Below are positions 43,861 to 55,032 of a DNA stretch of 58,000 nt, piece by piece. The stretch lies in the NCBI RefSeq assembly GCF_030272615.1, contig NC_081407.1, forward strand, positions 137,524,897-137,582,896. Reading direction: 5' to 3'. This DNA comes from Cryptomeria japonica (Eukaryota; Streptophyta; Pinopsida; Cupressales; Cupressaceae). A program made the position numbers and the translations under genes. The notes beneath the pieces were generated by a model, which did no database searches, was not told the origin of the DNA, and saw only the letters and a program-made list of their open reading frames with translations. Numbering within the stretch: the stretch's first letter is position 1; each line of letters begins with the position of its first letter.

Positions 43861-44475
43861 TGAGGTTGATGAATCCTAATGTGTTGCAACTTCCTCCCAT
43901 CAAACCAATTATCGATTCTAAATCATTGTCAGCTTACCATGATCCTAAAGCTTTTTGTCAATATCATCATCAACCTGGCCATGACACTAAGAAATTCTAC
44001 TAGTTGATAAATAAGATCCAATACTTTATTGATAACAAACTATATCTATAGCTGATGTCAATGACAAAGGGTGTAAATATGTAGCTCCTCCTAATCAAAA
44101 CCTCCAAATCTTTACCAATCTATTGCCTTCTCATTCTACCAATGTTGTTGAGTCCGAGTCTCTTGATTTTTCTCTTAATGACCTTGGCATAAAATCTAAT
44201 AATATTATCAACCTTGTTGACAAACCTAAACCTCCAAAAGATTTATGCACTACTTTCGATCCTAGTGAGACTTTTGTTGCACCTGATGGCCCATCATATA
44301 TCATTGTGAAGATAAAAGATAAAATTGCATGAGGGGTGCTCAGTGATCTATTGTGTATGGTAAATGTGATTACCGAAGAACATCTTTATACTCAACAATT
44401 GCATCAAGTAATATATGATAAATTTGATGTTATGATTAAGGTGTATGATGGTTTCTCTTGCCCTACTATTGGTTC
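43861..44475 (+). pseudogene. Ty3 (Tat-like) gag tail and protease fragment
   Basis: LPPIKPIIDSKSLSAYHDPK then FCQYHHQPGHDTKKFY (about 43,949-43,998) is the CX2HX4HX4C-type knuckle of Tat-like Gag, with its last Cys changed to Phe. A frame at 44,123 (MPSHSTNVVESESLDFSLND) links to VLSDLLCMVNVITEEHLYTQ (about 44,334). The latter is the protease active site, with the usual D-L-G-A/S-x-x-N-V. KVYDGFSCPTIGS follows. The sequence stops at 44,475 where the next element's LTR begins, so the rest of this older element was displaced. It has several stops. Confidence 0.65.
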
Positions 44476-45261
44476 TGTAGACACCTAAAATTGTCCAGTC
44501 TGATTAAATAAATACTTTATTTATTTAATTATCTAAGCTTAATTCTTCTATTAATTAAATAAATCTTTATTTATTTAATTAATTCATTTATCCTCTTCTA
44601 GCCTTATTTCTCATTTAAATAAATACATTTATTTATTTAAATTATCCTTTTCCTAAATTAAATAAATATCTTATTTATTTAATTGATCCCACTTCTTCTA
44701 TTAATTAAATAAATCTTTATTTATTTAATTAATTCATTAACCTTTTCTACCCATGACACATGTCATTCATCTCTTAATTCATACACTACCTACCCCTTTC
44801 ATTATTTTATTATTTCTTTTACCTACCCTCTAATCATAGCCGACCTCCTTTTACACCTCTCAATCTTATCCCTCCATTTCATATAGTGTCTTCTATATAA
44901 GGAGATGCTTCCTTCATTATCAACCCTACCTGGCTAATCAATTTATGCACTTGACTACACTATGCTTTTGAACATAGGCGATCCTACTTGCAACCACATT
45001 CCGTTCTTTGTTGAGCTCTTGTGCACATAAAATCTGAGAGCAAATATATCAAACAAGATCAATGGAGATAGGAAGAATGGAGATCCAAACCCTATTGGAC
45101 ATGTGATGGTATAATCTTTGTGATTTCATTTGATTTGCATTGTCTCAGGTAATCTTCATATGTTATGGTGGATCTTTGTTGTTGTTAGGCTAGGGTTTTG
45201 TGGTTGAATTCATTTAGCCTTTCAATATCGTTATTATTGTTATCCATTTTCACCATATACA
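44476..45261 (+). repeat. 5' LTR of the Tat-like element
   Basis: It starts TGTAGACACCTAAAAT, as does the minus-strand solo LTR ending at 27,614, so the two belong to related families. Bases 44,500-44,735 hold about five hairpins of AAATAAATNCTTTATTTATTT type. A TATA-like TCTATATAAGGAG is at about 44,892-44,904. It ends CACCATATACA. Confidence 0.8.
44500..44735. repeat. Array of AT-rich hairpins in U3
   Basis: Five units of the form ATTAAATAAAT-(3-4 bases)-ATTTATTTAAT, each an almost perfect inverted repeat, are spaced 35-70 bases apart. Confidence 0.8.
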
Positions 45262-45264
45262 TTT

Positions 45265-45284
45265 TGGCACTCCCGGTGGGACCC
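45265..45284 (+). other. Primer-binding site of the Tat-like element
   Basis: TGGCACTCCCGGTGGGACCC starts three bases after the LTR end. It begins with TGG as required for a CCA tail; I cannot name the tRNA with confidence. Confidence 0.65.
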
Positions 45285-45370
45285 TTGTCCCTTTTGCATT
45301 TAACATCTTTGTTGTAGATTTTGTGTTTTGAAGTTGTAGATCTGACGTTTTTGGCAGCATTTTGATATTC

Positions 45371-45630
45371 CCGCGTCTGCGCACTTTCGGATCGCATTTT
45401 TGATTTTCTGGCGCGTCTGCGACACCTGGAATCGCGTCTGTATTATCGGCAATATTTTATTTTTGCAGGTTTCAGAAATCGTGTTTGTGTTATTAAGTCA
45501 CGTCTGCGGTGTTTTTAACCGCGTATGTGTCCAGGGGTCGCGTCTGTGTTCTGGAGCCGCGTCTGTGCCTCACAGAACCGCGTCTGCATCAAGAAGTCAC
45601 GTCTGTGTTGAGGGTAATCGCGTTTGTGTT
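45371..45630 (+). repeat. CGCGTCTGTGT motif cluster 1
   Basis: About ten copies (CGCGTCTGCG, CGCGTCTGTA, CACGTCTGCG, CGCGTATGTG, CGCGTCTGTG, CGCGTTTGTG and so on) at irregular spacing of roughly 15-45 bases. Departures are mostly C-to-T or G-to-A. Confidence 0.8.
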
Positions 45631-46850
45631 CACCAGTTTCAAATTTTGGGTTTATTGATTCAGTTTTGGGTTTTACATTTAGGGTTTCAGATCTAGTTTA
45701 TTTTGAGCTAACATTTTCAAATCTAGCTAACGAAATTGGTGCAGCTTGTCTTGAAAGCAAAATCGTTTGGTTGAAGGCCCCTATTTTCACAAAGTCTTTT
45801 GGGTTTAAAATTTACCTAACTTGTGTGCTTGCAGGAAGGGGTGATTATTTCAATCAATCCAAACTACTAATAAATCTTTGTTGCAGGTCCTTGGCAAGGG
45901 TTTTTGGATTTTTATTATGTGCCTTGTTTTCATAGACTAGCAAACACTTCAATTGGTGCACTAAAAAATTGAATCATTGTCTTTTGTGTCTTGAGCAACA
46001 GGCTCTTTTTGTTTAATCTTTAGAGGGCCTATCTTCCCATGTGGTCATTAGGACTACTAGTGAGAAGAGAATGACCCAAGTGGTAGCGAGGAAGGCCCAC
46101 CTCTTCCGAACCACTATAAACAACTGTATTCATGGTGAAAACTATGGATAACGTGTGCTGATTAGTTCATACCGACACTATGTCTCCCCATAAACCCGTT
46201 TGATCAAATTTATTTGTTCAGTTGTAGGGCGTAACCCCTACCAGCTGGGAGCCTTCTGTATTTATAGAGCTGAAAGTGTCGCATGTATGGCCACACGAGT
46301 GGATGCCCTTACTAGCACCTTTTTGTTTTAGAAGCCCAAATCCTTCTAGTTGTTGGGGCAGGAGGTCGAACCTCTGGTAGCGGCCCACACACATACGGTT
46401 CTTAGTAGAGATACAAAGTTCGCCACGGGGAGTTTTCGTGGGGACTAATGCTTGGCTGACCCAAGAAGTGAGTGCCGAGGGTGGAGCCAGTGAGGTCAAG
46501 CATCTAAGTATCTTCTCTGAATAGCATAGCCTCGAGGGTAAAACCTCATGTGGGATCAACAACTATTGTCTTGGCCAGTCATAAGAATTGTGCTTGTCTT
46601 ATTTTAAACATTCAAACATTCAAGACCAAACAGCAAAACATTGTGTCTTTTGTGTCTTCAAGTGTATGCAAAAACATTTTTACATCAAACAACACACTTT
46701 TCTTCGAGTCATTTTGAGTCTAAACACTTGCAAACATTGAGTCCTCATCAACATTATGTCCTCTTGTCATGAAAAACAGTCAAACAGTCAGATTTGGTCA
46801 CAACAAAACAACTTCACAGAATGGAAAAAATTGCACAAATTTTGCAAAAA

Positions 46851-47014
46851 CGCGTCTGTGTCGGACATAATAGCATCTGTGTTGTATAACCGCATCTGTG
46901 AAGGGCAGAAATGCGTTTGTGTTCCCAGAATCAACATTGCAATTTGCACAAAATCTCAGAAGCGCGTCTATGTTAGGAAACCGCGTCTATGAAGTATATA
47001 GGCGCGTCTGTGTT
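46851..47014 (+). repeat. CGCGTCTGTGT motif cluster 2
   Basis: About seven copies of the same motif, including AGCATCTGTGT, CGCATCTGTG, TGCGTTTGTG and CGCGTCTATG, in the same orientation as cluster 1 and 1.2 kb downstream. Confidence 0.8.
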
Positions 47015-47505
47015 CAAAATTGAAAAACTATTACAGTCCAGCAAACAAACACAGTCAGTTTCAGAATTCTTGAGCTTCCTAGGTCACTTCTCCAGGGTTT
47101 CATTTAGCATTCAACCTGTCTTTAGGTCTCACAAAGTCCATCATTGCTTTACATCTTGCATTACATTCACAATTGTCTAAACTTGAATCAAAAGGTCACT
47201 TGCTTGTCCTCACTATACTTTGTCAACACACTACATACGACAACATTTTGCTAAGTGGTCCCTCATCAAGGTTTCTTACCTTTGGGTCTCATTTGGTCTT
47301 ACTTAGAGTCAAGGTCAACTTACCTCATCAAGAGAAACTATCCTCTCTTTGGAAGTCACACCTACTCTACTACATAGATACTTGGTCTTACACTTTGGAT
47401 ATTGCAAGTACACCTCAGATTCATTTACATTCCATCCAACTCTTGGTCTTCCATACTTTTTCCATTTTTCATCTAGTCTCACACATCTCGGTCAATACAT
47501 AGTTC

Positions 47506-49929
47506 ATGGTTGAAACCCGTCTTCAAAAATCTAGGAGAGAAGATAAAGAGGCTCAAGAGTCCGCAAACATGAGTTCTTATGAGTATGATAATGATATCTT
47601 TTTCAATTCTGATCATACTGCATTACCTGACATGGATGCCTATAGAAACATTCCAAATGTTGAGAACATGGACACTACAAACAACAATGCTACACATAAT
47701 GACAATATGGACAACTTTTCAGTACATTCAGCAGATGTGGAAGAATCCATTATGAATCCCCATTTCAATCGATTGGTTGAGGAAATAATGAGGAGGGATA
47801 GACAATACTTCTTACAAATGATGGCACAAAGTGGAGCCAAGATACCTCATGATTTTGACATGTCTCAAATAATGGAAAATCGACCTTTGCAACAACCTCA
47901 CTCCAACATGGATCAAAGGAGACCTAATAGTGGAGGCAATAGAGGACCACATATGGTGCCTGAATCACCATCATCTTTGTTTCAAAAACTAGAGGTCCCA
48001 CATACACATGGTCAAGCATATGATACTCACCTTCGCAGACCATTATGGAAGTCTTATGCAGAGAAATATGCTCAATCACATATCAATGCTAAGGATCAAC
48101 CATCAAAGCAATTGGATATTCAAAGGCATGCTCAAAATTTGGACACAAGGAAACCCCGTGTCAAATTTGGGGGCAACACATTAGAACATGACATGCCTGT
48201 AGAGTATGGTATACACGGACAAAATAGATATGGCGTCCCTCAACTTGAATCTATACCAAGTGGTCCATATACACAACATCACTATAGACCTCCTCCATAT
48301 GAACATGTGTATGATCAATATCATCCATATATGCAACATGCTCCTCCTCCAATTGGTGCCTCAAGCATCGGGTATGGTCCAAGAAGTCGATCTCCACCTA
48401 AGAGCAATTTGGAACAACAAATCAAGGACTTACAAAAGAAAATGGAGGACATAAATACACCAAAGCCAACATACACAATGAGAGACATATGTCCTTATCC
48501 ATTTGACAAGAGCATTCCAATGCCTCCATTTCCTACACACTTTGTGACGTCTAAGTTTGATAAGTATAGAGGAAAAGGGGATCCTAAGGCACACATAAGA
48601 CAATTTTTCACAGCTTGCATTGAGGTAGCTTCAGAAGAGACATATTTGATGAGATTATTCCCATAGATCCTAGGTGATCAAGCTATGGAATGGTTCTCCC
48701 AACTTCCACCTGGAATTAAGTCATGGGGTGACTTAGCAGAGGCATTTATTCAACATTTCTCCTATAATATAGAGACAGACATATCAGTCACTACTTTATG
48801 CAACACCAAGCAAAAAGAGTGAGAATCTTTTGCATCATTCTTACAAAGATGGAGAAATCTAGCTAGCAGATGCTCTTGTGAAATTCCACAAAAACAAATG
48901 GTAGAAATGTTCACCCAAAACATTAACAAAGACATTGGCTATGACTTAAGGAAAGCTTGTTTGTCCACCTTCAAGGACGTTATTGAAAAAGGCTTAGCAA
49001 CAGAAAAGGTCCTAATTGAACAAGGAGTCATTAGGATATTCAAGGAAAACAAAGATGACTTTAAGGGAAAAGACAAGCCGAGATTTTGGAACAAAAACAA
49101 GAACACAGTCAATGATGGTGTTGTTGACGCCAACACAGTGCGACCCAAATTCATCTTTTTGGGATCAAGTTCTACAAACAATAAAGTGAATACTCAAACA
49201 ACTTCTAGATCATGAAGGAAGTACACTCCCTTGGGAGAACCACTTGAGTTAGTTTTCAAAAAGCTAGTGGCAAACAAGGTAATCACAGTTCCAGATTTTC
49301 CTCCATATGAACCAAAGGTCAAACCAAATTGGTGGAATGATGATGAGTATTGTGAATTTCATAAGAGCAAGGGTCATAAGACAGGAAATTGTCATCGACT
49401 GAAGAACATCATACAAGATCTCATTGATAGGGGTGACATTGAAATTGAGGGACACTCATCCAATCAAGAACATGAGATGTTTAAGGAACCATTCCCAAAG
49501 CATGACAAGGGAAAAGCTAAAGCCACAGATGACCAAACCAACTATACAAGAGCATCCTATAACTATGATTCAACCATCAATCACATCTCGATGGACAAAT
49601 ATGTCTCTACCATTATCATCAAGGACAAAACGTCTGAGAATTCTACCCAGAGATCCCAGATTGTCCTAAAAGGTGTTGGATCTTCTTCCGAATCTACCTC
49701 TGAATGTCATGTTACAACCCGTCGAGGTAAATTCACTTTGCAAGGTGCTCCAGCTAAAAACACCACTTCCTCATCAACCAAACCTAAGTATGACCTTGTA
49801 GAACAGTTAGGGAAGACACCCGCGCTCATCTCCATTCTTGAGCTATTACGCATATCCCCCGCTCATAAATCCATTCTTGACAAAATCTTGAGAGCTACTG
49901 CCGTTCCTACTGATCTGAACGTGGACTAG
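47506..49929 (+). pseudogene. gag of the Tat-like element
   Basis: The ATG at 47,506 starts MVETRLQKSRREDKEAQESA and opens the long frame that runs to 55,032. The N-terminal 330 residues are Asn/Pro/His/Tyr-rich and poorly structured (YRPPPYEHVYDQYHPYMQHA). The retrotrans_gag core begins at about 48,540 (FVTSKFDKYRGKGDPKAHIR) and passes GDQAMEWFSQLPPGIKSWGD and ASFLQRWRNLASRCS. A Tat-type knuckle CEFHKSKGHKTGNC lies at about 49,351-49,392. Stops are at 48,664, 48,820, 49,213 and 49,927, with no frameshift. Gag would form particles and package RNA. Confidence 0.85.
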
Positions 49930-51861
49930 TTTCAAGCCATGGTGGGATACCTTTCCGTTCCACATTCTCTTAATTTCACAGAAGCCGATGACGCCTCCGT
50001 AAGTCAACCACATAATGCACCGCTACACGTTGAGGCCTTCATACACAAACATTGAATAAAACGAGTCCTGATAGATGGAGTAGCAGGTCTAAACATTTGC
50101 ACATTGAGCACTAATAAACAATTTGGATATTCTGATAAAGTTGTGAATTCTACAAATCAAATCACCATCAAGGCATATGATGATGAAGAACGTTCATCCA
50201 AGGGCACAGTCACCTTACCTCTCAGAGTTGGGCCAATTACAAAGGATGTGGTTTGTCAAGTCTTGGATCTAGATCTCACTTATAACATATTACTAGGATG
50301 TCCTTGGATTCATGAAATGAGGGCGATCCCATCCACATATCACCAATGCATTAAGTTTCCTCATAATGGAGTGGAAGTAACAGTTAACGGCGATCCTAAT
50401 CCATTCGTATACTACAATAACCTAAGATTAAAGACTGAGACCATCATTCCCAGTAATCGTGAAGCTGTTCCTTCCTCGGCATACATTGATCCTGAGTCAT
50501 TAAAACCTTCGACATCAAAACAAGGTGAGCTTAAAGGCAAGTTTCAAGATAAGGGCATGGGGGAATACACTTTAAATCAAATCATGTACTTATGACAAGT
50601 CATGAGTTCCCCAAAAGAATATGGAAGACCACATTCTGACAAGCAAGTATCCATCATGATACTCAAATGGGACCCTACTACCTTTCAAAGATGGGGTGAA
50701 CTGGAAGAGGAAGATTTATACAAAATGCTTTGCAAAGACATTGAAGATGACACACAAGATCACATCAGTCTACTATGTGAGAAATATGGCAAAGGCTTCA
50801 AAATTCTACAAAAATTCAGGTATGATGGAAAAAGCCCTCTTGGGTTACGAAAGGAAGGCATCATTGAACCTTTACAACCTAAATTGACATTTAAAAAGGA
50901 ACGCTCGAAAGGACTTGGTTTCCTGACTTCCAAGGTCCACACTCAAAGGACAGAAGAAGCCTTACAAATCAAAGCTGCCAAAATTCAACAAGAGGATCGC
51001 TATTCCACAGATTCCAACGAATGGGAATGGGGTTCAGACAAGTCTTCCAATGACTACGAGCTCACCGAGATATTCAAAGAGCTAGATGAACCCACACAAG
51101 AAGAGGAATTTTATAAAAAGTTCAGAGTTGGTCAAGAAACAACCCATGAGGATTCCACATAGTCCTTGTCTCAAGGTTCTAGGTTGAAATCACATAGGAT
51201 GAGAACACCTGTCCCAGAATGCACTACTAGTGATGATAATTTGGATTCGATCGCGATTGAGACTAATGAGGAGAGTGCCATCGATGACCTCGATAATTAC
51301 CTTGACATACCCAAATATAACTGCATCTTCACTCTTAGCCCCGCTAACTTCGAAGACATTAAAGGCCTTCCCCTTGTTCACCACCAACTCATTGACTGGG
51401 ATCATGAAGGACCTGCACAGTTTGACACATTCCAAAATGATGAAGCTTTTATTGACTATCTTGGCATACGAGATGATCTTCCTCCTGGGGACCATAAGGC
51501 AGGATACACTATAGAACTCAACAGCGTGGCATATTTTGGTGAGGGTGTCAGACCTTCGAGTCGCAAAAATGTGAAAATAAGAACAAACCAAGGGTCTTAT
51601 GGCGAAAACCACACTATGGCACTGTCTGACCCCAAAAAAGTAATAAGAAAGGATGTATCTGAGGGCGAAAACCTCTCTGAGGCACCTAAAGATGGAAGGC
51701 TCGACATTATCCCAGCATCATATGAGGAAAAGTCATCCATGTTGGTAGAGGAGACTATCAAAACAAACATTGGTACAGAAGAGGTTCCACACAACATATT
51801 CTTGGCTCAATCGTTGACAGAGTCCGAAAGGTCAAAATTCATAAGTTTCTTCAAAGAATGA
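49930..51861 (+). pseudogene. Protease region and linker of the Tat-like polyprotein
   Basis: The frame continues in phase. RVLIDGVAGLNICTL (about 50,062-50,106) is the protease active site with DGVA in place of the usual DGGA of Tat proteins. LTYNILLGCPWIHEM (about 50,278-50,322) is its GRPW-type C-terminal motif. A long acidic linker follows, with PTTFQRWGELEEEDLYKMLC, GIGYGPR-type Gly patches absent, and LYNKFRVG-like KKFRVG at about 51,118. It leads into NIFLAQSLTESERSKFISFF, the approach to RT. Stops are at 50,053, 50,593, 51,160 and 51,859. The linker is the least conserved part in this lineage. Confidence 0.75.
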
Positions 51862-53220
51862 CAAATCAACTTTGCTTGGTCATATGCTGATATGTCTGGA
51901 TTGGATCCGGATTTGGTAATGCATCATTTGACAGTTAAACCGGGGGCAAAACCAGTGAAACAGAAATTAAGAAAAATGCATCCACAGGTGGCATTACTAG
52001 TCAAAGCAGAACTTGAGAAATTATTGGATGTCGGATTCATACGCCCAATTGATTATCCTGAATGGATTTCCAATTTGGTGCCTGTCAGTAAACTAGATCG
52101 CAACATTAGAATATGTACAGATTTCAGAGACATTAACAAAGCTTGTCCAAAGGATGACTTCCCATTACTGAATATCGACTTGATTGTTGATCTCACAGCA
52201 GGTCATGAAATGTTATCATTAATGGATGGATTATCTGGTTATAATCAAATAAGGATCACACCCAAGGATCAACACAAAACATCATTCACTTGTCCTTGGG
52301 GAACTTTCTGCTAGAATGTCATGCCCTTCGGGCTAAAAAATGCAGGTGCTACATATCAAAGAGCCATGACTACTATCTTTCATGATCTCATGCATGTAAC
52401 CGTGGAAGATTATGTCGACGACCTCTTGGGCAAATCAATAGACAAAAATACACATCTGGACATACTTTCAGTCGTCTTTGATCTATTGGAAAAATACAAA
52501 GTAAGATTAAACCCCAAGAAATGTGTCTTTGGAGTAACCTCCGGGAAGCTCCTAGGATTCATTGTATCCAAAAGAGGAATCGAAGCTGATCTAGCAAAAG
52601 TCAAAGCCATCTTGGAGATGCAACCACCAAGAAATATCAGTCAACTTCGATCCTTTTAAGGCAGACTCTAGTCCATACGAAGATTCATAGCACAACTTGC
52701 AGATAAGTGTAATCCTTTTCAACACTTGTTATATAAAAACATCAAATTCAAATGGGATAATAATTATCAATAGGCTTTTCAGACACTCAAAGATTACCTT
52801 CTGAATCCGCCAGTTCTGATGCCACCAGTTCCAGATCAGCCTCTGTTACTATACATATTAGCTACTCCAACAGCACTGGGGGCACTCTTAGCACAACAAA
52901 TTGCTGAGGGCAAAGAAAAAGTAGTATACTATATCAGTCGCACATTGGTGGGATATGAGCTAAACTACACACCAATTGAGCGTGCATGTCTCACCGTGGT
53001 CTTTGCTTCCTAGAAATTACGACATTACATGCTCACTCATAAGACTAAGTTGGTTGCAAGAATCGATCCGTTGAAATACCTTCTCAATAAAGCAACACTT
53101 ACTGGGCGACTGGCCAAATGGGTAATGATCCTGAGTGAATTTGACATCGAGTATGTGGACAGAAAAGAAATAAAAGGACAAGCCATTGCAGATCAATTAG
53201 CAGATGCTCCCATGATAGAT
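51862..53220 (+). pseudogene. Reverse transcriptase and degenerate RNase H connection of the Tat-like element
   Basis: INFAWSYADMSGLDPDLVMH (51,865) opens the RT. RKMHPQVALLVKAELEKLLD, WISNLVPVSKLDRNIRICTD and DGLSGYNQIRITPKDQHKTS follow in order. The catalytic box EDYVDDLL is at about 52,405-52,428 and is intact. The thumb (KKCVFGVTSGKLLGFIVSKR) and the old RNase H (LYILATPTALGALLAQQIAE, where the catalytic Asp is normally absent in Tat) precede ELNYTPIERACLTVVFAS. Stops are at 52,312, 52,657, 52,771 and 53,011. The enzyme would copy the RNA from the primer at 45,265. Confidence 0.85.
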
Positions 53221-53904
53221 GATGTTCCTCTAAGTTCAGAATTTCCAGATGAATCCATTTTAACAATGCCACATGCAAAGCCATGGCAACTGTACTTCGA
53301 TGACTCATACACACAGCATGGGGCAGGCGCTGGCATCCTCTTTATAACTCCTCAAGGGGATTCTATACCAAAATCATACCGCTTATCATTTCCTTGCACT
53401 AACAATATAGCGGAATATGAGGCATTAACAATAGGATTACGGATTGCAGTTCAGTGGAAGATCCAGGAACTTCATGTTTTTGGGGACTCTCAACTTGTCA
53501 TTCATCAAGCAACTGATGATTACCAAACAAAAGATGAAAAATTAATGCCTTATAAGCAAATGGTGGATGACCTGAAACAACACTTCACAAAGATAGACTT
53601 TGAGCAGATACCAAGAGAGCAGAATCGCGCCGTAGATGCCATGGCTACAATTGCTTCACTGATTGATCTACCTCCAAACGAGACCCGCTATGAGTTCTTG
53701 GTGGATAACCTTTTGGTTCCTTCATATGAGATCATGCCTACTGAGATGATATGTGTTGTTGGTCCCGAGTCCCAGTTATATGGTTCCATCTTCACATACC
53801 TTCATGACAATACCCTACCTCCTGATCTATTAAATAACCAACGTCACACTTTCATTCGCCAATCCTCTCGATATGTCATTTTAGCTGATATTCTATACCG
53901 GTGA
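53221..53904 (+). pseudogene. Second, archaeal-like RNase H of the Tat-like element
   Basis: KPWQLYFDDSYTQHGAGAGI (about 53,278) has the first Asp, NNIAEYEALTIGLRIA the Glu, LHVFGDSQLVIHQATD the second Asp, and REQNRAVDAMATIASL the last. All four acids are present. A second RNase H between the worn-out first one and integrase is the defining trait of the Tat lineage. The stop at 53,902-53,904 (TGA) follows ILYR, where an Arg is expected (LYRR). Confidence 0.85.
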
Positions 53905-55032
53905 GGTCTAGATGGCACTCTTCTTAGATGTTTAGAAAGCGACGAAGCTCAGATTGTGTTACGTGAAGTACATGAAGGGATATGTGGTCCACATGCTAGT
54001 GGTCCTACCTTGGCCAAGAAACTCATCAGGACTGGATATTACTGGCCCAACATGGAAAAAGACTCATATAAGTTTGTCAAGAAATGTAAGCAATGTCAAA
54101 TTCATGGAGACCTCATACATGCACCAGCACAAGAACTTCAACCAATTGCGTCTCCTTGGCCCTTTTGTCAGTGGGGACTCGATCTCATAGGCAAGATTCA
54201 CCCTCCTTCTTCCAATGGTCATAAATTCATTATCACTGCCACAGAGTATTTTACAAAATGGATTGAAGCCGTGCCTCTCACACAAGTCACAGGAAAACAG
54301 ATTGCTACATTCATCCTCAACTATATCATTTGCCGATACGGTATTCCTGTTTCCATTATCACTGATAACGGGCGTCCCTTTAAAAATCAGGATGTTCGTG
54401 AACTCTGTGACCACTTCCATATTTCACATCGTTTCTCCACACCATATTATCCCCAAGGTAATGGTCAAGCTAAGGTGTCTAATAAAACAATCCTTAAAAT
54501 CCTAAAGAAGACAGTCGACGATGCTGGCCGTAATTGGCATATCCAACTTAATCCGGCACTTTGGGCCTATTGCACAAGTGTCCGCACACCTATAGGAGCT
54601 ACACCCTATTCACTTGTCTACGGCGCTGAAGCCATCTTGCCTATTGAGGTCAAGATACCCTCTTTACGGGTCTCTTTGCAAAACATCATCAGTAATGAAG
54701 ACTATAGGGTCTCTCGCTTACAAGAACTAGAACTACTGGATGAATGAAGACAAACTATTTTTAATCATCTCAAGGCTTACCAACAACGAATGAGTCACAG
54801 CTACAATCACAAGGTCAAGCCTCACACATTTGAGGTAGGTGATTTGGTTCTCAGAGAAAACCCCAAAAATCAGTAAGACCAAGAGAAGAAGGGCAAGTTC
54901 GAACCAAATTGGCTTGGTCCTTACATCATTACAACAACATATGGATCCGGGGCATATCAGCTCTCAACTACAGAAGGTGAACCTTTGGAGGATCCTATCA
55001 ACAACATGCACCTTCGCAGGTTTTACACATAG
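53905..55032 (+). pseudogene. Integrase of the Tat-like element, catalytic Glu replaced
   Basis: The zinc finger reads EVHEGICGPHASGPTLAKKL then KKCKQCQIHG. The core has QWGLDLIGKIHPPSSNGHKF with the first Asp, VSIITDNGRPFKNQDVRELC with the second, and GNGQAKVSNKTILKILKK where the Glu of GQAEASN has become Lys. WHIQLNPALWAYCTSVRTPI, TPYSLVYGAEAILPIEV and the C-terminal GKFEPNWLGPYIITTTYGSG follow, to HLRRFYT and the terminal TAG at 55,030-55,032. Internal stops are at 54,745 and 54,874. There is no chromodomain, as usual for Tat. Confidence 0.85.

Larger units (their letters stand above)
45285..47505 (+). other. Long 5' leader of the Tat-like element, no gene
   Basis: About 2.2 kb of leader, usual for Tat elements. 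It holds two clusters of a CGCGTCTGTGT motif (45,371-45,630 and 46,851-47,014). Between them is a GC-richer block (46,040-46,560) without a supported frame. The 114-codon minus frame at 46,218-46,562 has no recognisable features. T- and C-rich sequence runs up to the gag ATG. Confidence 0.6.

Noticed and set aside
44500-44735. Regularly spaced repeats considered as a CRISPR array
   Set aside because: Units are AT-rich inverted repeats within an LTR of plant nuclear DNA, with variable spacing and no cas genes.
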